A stretch of DNA of 55,388 nt. Source: CAZUAQ01 sp964618455. Its GTDB lineage: Bacteria; Planctomycetota; Phycisphaerae; UBA1845; PWPN01. The stretch's first letter is position 1; the number at the start of each line of letters is the position of its first letter. A program made the position numbers and the translations under genes. Shown piece after piece: positions 53,257 through 55,388 of this stretch. Below the pieces are notes generated by a model. The model had not been told where the DNA came from. It saw nothing but the letters and a program-made list of their open reading frames with translations, and did not search any database. The stretch spans positions 1 to 55,388 of the forward strand of contig CAZUAQ010000038.1 of assembly GCA_964618455.1 (NCBI GenBank), in the 5' to 3' direction.

Positions 53257-54072
53257 TCATCGATCCTCATCCAGACTCTGCACCAGCGGCAGGACCCATT
53301 CGCACGCCGACCCTTCCAGCCACACATCGCTCGATAGCGTCGCGGTCGGGTCGATCGTGATGAGCTTCGCTCCCTGATCGCGGGCCACTTCCGGAAGCGA
53401 CGCCGCCGGTTGCACGAGCCCCGAGGTCCCGACGATCAGCATGAGATCGCACGCCCGGGCGTCCTCTCCGGCCTGCGTCCAGTCCGGCTCCGCCAGCGGT
53501 TCGCCGAACAGCACGATCCGCGGCCGCGTCAGCCCGCCCAGCGACAGCGTCATCATTGGCGCGATGGCCCGGGCAAGCTTCGGCAGATCCCGAAGACCTC
53601 CCGTAACCGTCTCGAGCTTCGTCGCGATGTCCAGCAACTGCGCGCGATCCAGCAGGCGGACAAAGCGGCCTCCCGTCGTGACGATCTCGAACAGCGAGCC
53701 GTGAATCTCGCGGACCGTGGTGCTCCCGGCGTCATGATGAAGGCGGTCGACGTTCTGTGTGACGACCGTCACGGGCACATGCCGCTCGAGATCGGCGATG
53801 GCACGATGCGCGGTGTTCGCCTCGGCCCGGGCAACGGGGTGAATCAGTTTGAACAGGAACCGTGCGACCGTTTCCGGCTCCCGGCGCAGGGCGTGAAGCA
53901 GGCCCTGTCGCGTCGCGAAAATCTCCGGCGGAAACTCCGACCAGAGACCGCCATCGTCGCGAAATGTGTCGATTCCGCTCTCGGCCGAGACGCCCGCGCC
54001 GGTGAACACGACAACCCTCCGCGCCTCGCGCAGCAGCGTGACCGCACGATTGAAGGATTCCTGATGTCCCAT
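53257..54072 (-). CDS. Sir2-family protein without zinc-binding cysteines
   Basis: This 271-residue protein has the sirtuin NAD site: VVFTGAGVSAESGIDTFRDD, then TQNVDRLHHDAG and His124 in EIHGS, and VGTSGLV. The two CxxC pairs of classical sirtuins are absent. Where they belong the protein has SLFEIVTTGG and MMTLSLGGLTRPRIVLFGE, and its only cysteines are Cys208 and Cys257. Arg-Gly of the usual FRG loop reads FRDD. It may be a zinc-independent deacylase or ADP-ribosyltransferase, or a non-catalytic NAD binder. It lies near the zinc-ribbon array but on the opposite strand. Confidence 0.82.
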   Translation of the reverse strand: MGHQESFNRAVTLLREARRVVVFTGAGVSAESGIDTFRDDGGLWSEFPPEIFATRQGLLHALRREPETVARFLFKLIHPVARAEANTAHRAIADLERHVPVTVVTQNVDRLHHDAGSTTVREIHGSLFEIVTTGGRFVRLLDRAQLLDIATKLETVTGGLRDLPKLARAIAPMMTLSLGGLTRPRIVLFGEPLAEPDWTQAGEDARACDLMLIVGTSGLVQPAASLPEVARDQGAKLITIDPTATLSSDVWLEGSACEWVLPLVQSLDEDR

Positions 54073-54165
54073 GAGATGGCTTCCCGTGGCTGCCTGGGGC
54101 GATCAACCTAACGGCCGAACGCGCCCTCGACAAGGTGGAAGAGAAATGGCGAGGAGGACGAGATT

Positions 54166-54552
54166 TCACGACGAATACGGCGGTGGCTGGTCCTCACGGT
54201 CATCGCGTTTCGGTCTTTCGAACAGATCATCATCCCAATCGCCGTGTTCTTCGACGGGTGGTTCCGACGTAGTGGGGGCCCCGGAATTCGCATCGAAAGT
54301 AGACGCCCCTCCCTGTGGTGGAGGTGGAGGCTGTTCCCGGAGTCCATGCTGCCGTCCGAGGTCGTAGATCCAGTAAATCACCAAGCCGATGATACCACCA
54401 GGAAGGAAGAATACCATCGCAAGGCCGAGGAGTCCGTTCACATTGACGCGAAATCCACCCCCAGCAGCCAGATACACGCTGATGACAATCGCGACGAAAA
54501 CGGACAGGCACCCGATACCCCCTCGAATGAAAGCCTTTCCGGAACCGGACAT
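54166..54552 (-). CDS. Small membrane protein (128 aa), unknown
   Basis: Two hydrophobic helices (about 12-32 and 37-62) are followed by a cytoplasmic tail rich in Pro, Gly and acidic residues, ending EDQPPPYSS. The tail has QPPPPPQGG, which might bind a partner. No family is recognised. ATG 54552 is preferred for GGGAG upstream; a longer frame from 54615 is possible. It lies 93 bp upstream of the sirtuin gene on the same strand. Confidence 0.5.
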   Translation of the reverse strand: MSGSGKAFIRGGIGCLSVFVAIVISVYLAAGGGFRVNVNGLLGLAMVFFLPGGIIGLVIYWIYDLGRQHGLREQPPPPPQGGASTFDANSGAPTTSEPPVEEHGDWDDDLFERPKRDDREDQPPPYSS

Positions 54553-54845
54553 CGAAATGAGTCTCCCTCTACTCGAGACGTGGGCTACTTCGTAAAGAGG
54601 AATGCCAGTGTACACCTTAAACCTCGGATCAGAAAGGGGCCCCTTGTGAGTTCATCGTCTCAAGAGGCTGGCATCCCAGCGAAGGGCACGCTCCGGCTGC
54701 ACGAAAACCCTGTGAAATTCCGATGTAGAGGGGAGCGATCCCGCCCCGCACGGCGATGGTGTATTGGCGGTCGGCGTACGGTCGTTTATCATGAATCATG
54801 CCGGTGCAAACGGGTGCACCGTACCTCGGCCACGGATGGCGACGC

Positions 54846-55388
54846 ATGAGCGACATACGCGATCGGGATGAGGGACAGTTGAGTCTGACGTTCGGCGATG
54901 CGCCGGCCGTCACCGATCGCCCACGCGCGAACGGTGACACCGAGGCAGCCGGGGCTGACGGCGGCGATCCTGGAGGGAGTGCGTCCGCCGCCCCGAGCAG
55001 CGAGAGCGCTCCCAACAGCCGCAACGGCTCCGCCGGCACGAAACGGCAGACATCGAATCGGATTGAGGTTGACGACGTGGCACAGGCGACAGCAAAGCGA
55101 GGCAAGACACGAACGAAAAAGAAAGCCACCGCCGAGTCGATGGCGAAGATGCAGCGCGATATCTCCGTGTCGGAGTTTTTCGCGAAGAACCGCCACCTGC
55201 TCGGATTCGACAACAAGCGCAAGGCGCTGCTCATGACGGTGAAGGAGGCGGTGGACAACGCCCTCGACGCCTGCGAAGAATCGGGCAACTCGCCGGAGAT
55301 CACCGTCGTGCTCAAGCAGGTCGGTGAGGAGCGCTACCGCGTCAAGATTCGCGACAACGGCCCGGGCATCGTCAAGCAGCAGATCCCC
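54846..55388 (+). CDS. top6B: DNA topoisomerase VI subunit B (3' end outside window)
   Basis: The first 181 residues are present. A low-complexity, charged N-terminal tail (about 1-105) is followed by the GHKL ATPase start: ISVSEFFAKNRHLLGFDNKR, the N-box EAVDNALDACEESG, and G1 motif IRDNGPGI. This is the hallmark of topoisomerase VI B, an ATP-dependent type IIB enzyme best known from archaea and also found in planctomycetes. The A subunit is expected downstream. The ATG at 54846 has only a weak Shine-Dalgarno. Confidence 0.93.
   Translation, partial: MSDIRDRDEGQLSLTFGDAPAVTDRPRANGDTEAAGADGGDPGGSASAAPSSESAPNSRNGSAGTKRQTSNRIEVDDVAQATAKRGKTRTKKKATAESMAKMQRDISVSEFFAKNRHLLGFDNKRKALLMTVKEAVDNALDACEESGNSPEITVVLKQVGEERYRVKIRDNGPGIVKQQIP

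Noticed and set aside
1..55388. CRISPR array, insertion sequence, prophage or integrative element
   Set aside because: No regularly spaced repeats, transposase, integrase or att-like flanks were seen; the only long repeat is the array-internal 260-bp block.

Overview
The window looks like a chromosomal segment from a planctomycete, probably close to the Phycisphaerae. It is GC-rich. It encodes a PEP-CTERM surface protein, secreted proteins with dockerin-like calcium repeats, lamin-tail domains, a pseudopilin of the H-x9-DG style, a bacterial topoisomerase VI B subunit, and several small zinc-ribbon membrane proteins of the CxxCGYNLRGL type. I see no phage genes, transposases, CRISPR arrays, rRNA or tRNA genes. 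Placement is by gene content only.

Layout. 1-2060: end of a NagB-like sugar-phosphate isomerase gene, a small zinc-ribbon ORF, a REC-HTH regulator and rsfS. 2466-5910: two tandem lipoproteins (PKD-like domains plus a beta-propeller), each followed by a related hairpin. 5980-9338: a leftward group, pdxJ, an SGNH-like protein without its nucleophile, and dapA. 9532-10542: a GH172 (DUF2961) protein. 10640-17817: a rightward signalling cluster of PAS histidine kinase, REC-HDOD, REC with a degenerate HD-GYP domain, and a CHASE2 class III cyclase; the first three overlap by 4 bp. 18019-20154: an orphan solute-binding lipoprotein and a zinc-ribbon membrane protein. 20317-29836: surface and secreted proteins (PEP-CTERM lamin-tail protein, secreted nuclease-like protein, 1366-residue multi-domain protein) surrounding a deoC operon whose first gene is an unusual fusion of an archaeal adenylate-kinase-like domain and a nucleoside-deoxyribosyltransferase-like domain. 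30196-31663: a zinc-ribbon membrane protein overlapping a pseudopilin gene. 31806-38784: two exported endonuclease/exonuclease/phosphatase (EEP) proteins flanking an Fe(III)/spermidine-class ABC importer whose binding-protein gene is inverted between permease and ATPase. 38790-41539: trpA, a zinc alcohol dehydrogenase and a YfiH/LACC1 protein. 41606-49186: leftward run of mfd, a SurA-like lipoprotein, frr, a polytopic membrane protein and an HNH nuclease. 49426-53112: four tandem paralogues of the zinc-ribbon membrane family. 53257-55388: a sirtuin lacking its zinc cysteines, a small membrane protein, and the start of top6B.

The strongest candidates for undescribed biology are the zinc-ribbon membrane array, where a 260-bp block is duplicated (172 bp identical) while the membrane domains have diverged; the kinase-like/deoxyribosyltransferase-like fusion beside deoC, which suggests deoxynucleotide breakdown; and a set of likely pseudoenzymes (SGNH with Ser to Glu, HD-GYP without its metal ligands, zinc-less sirtuin). 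All functional statements rest on reading motifs by eye; no database search was possible.
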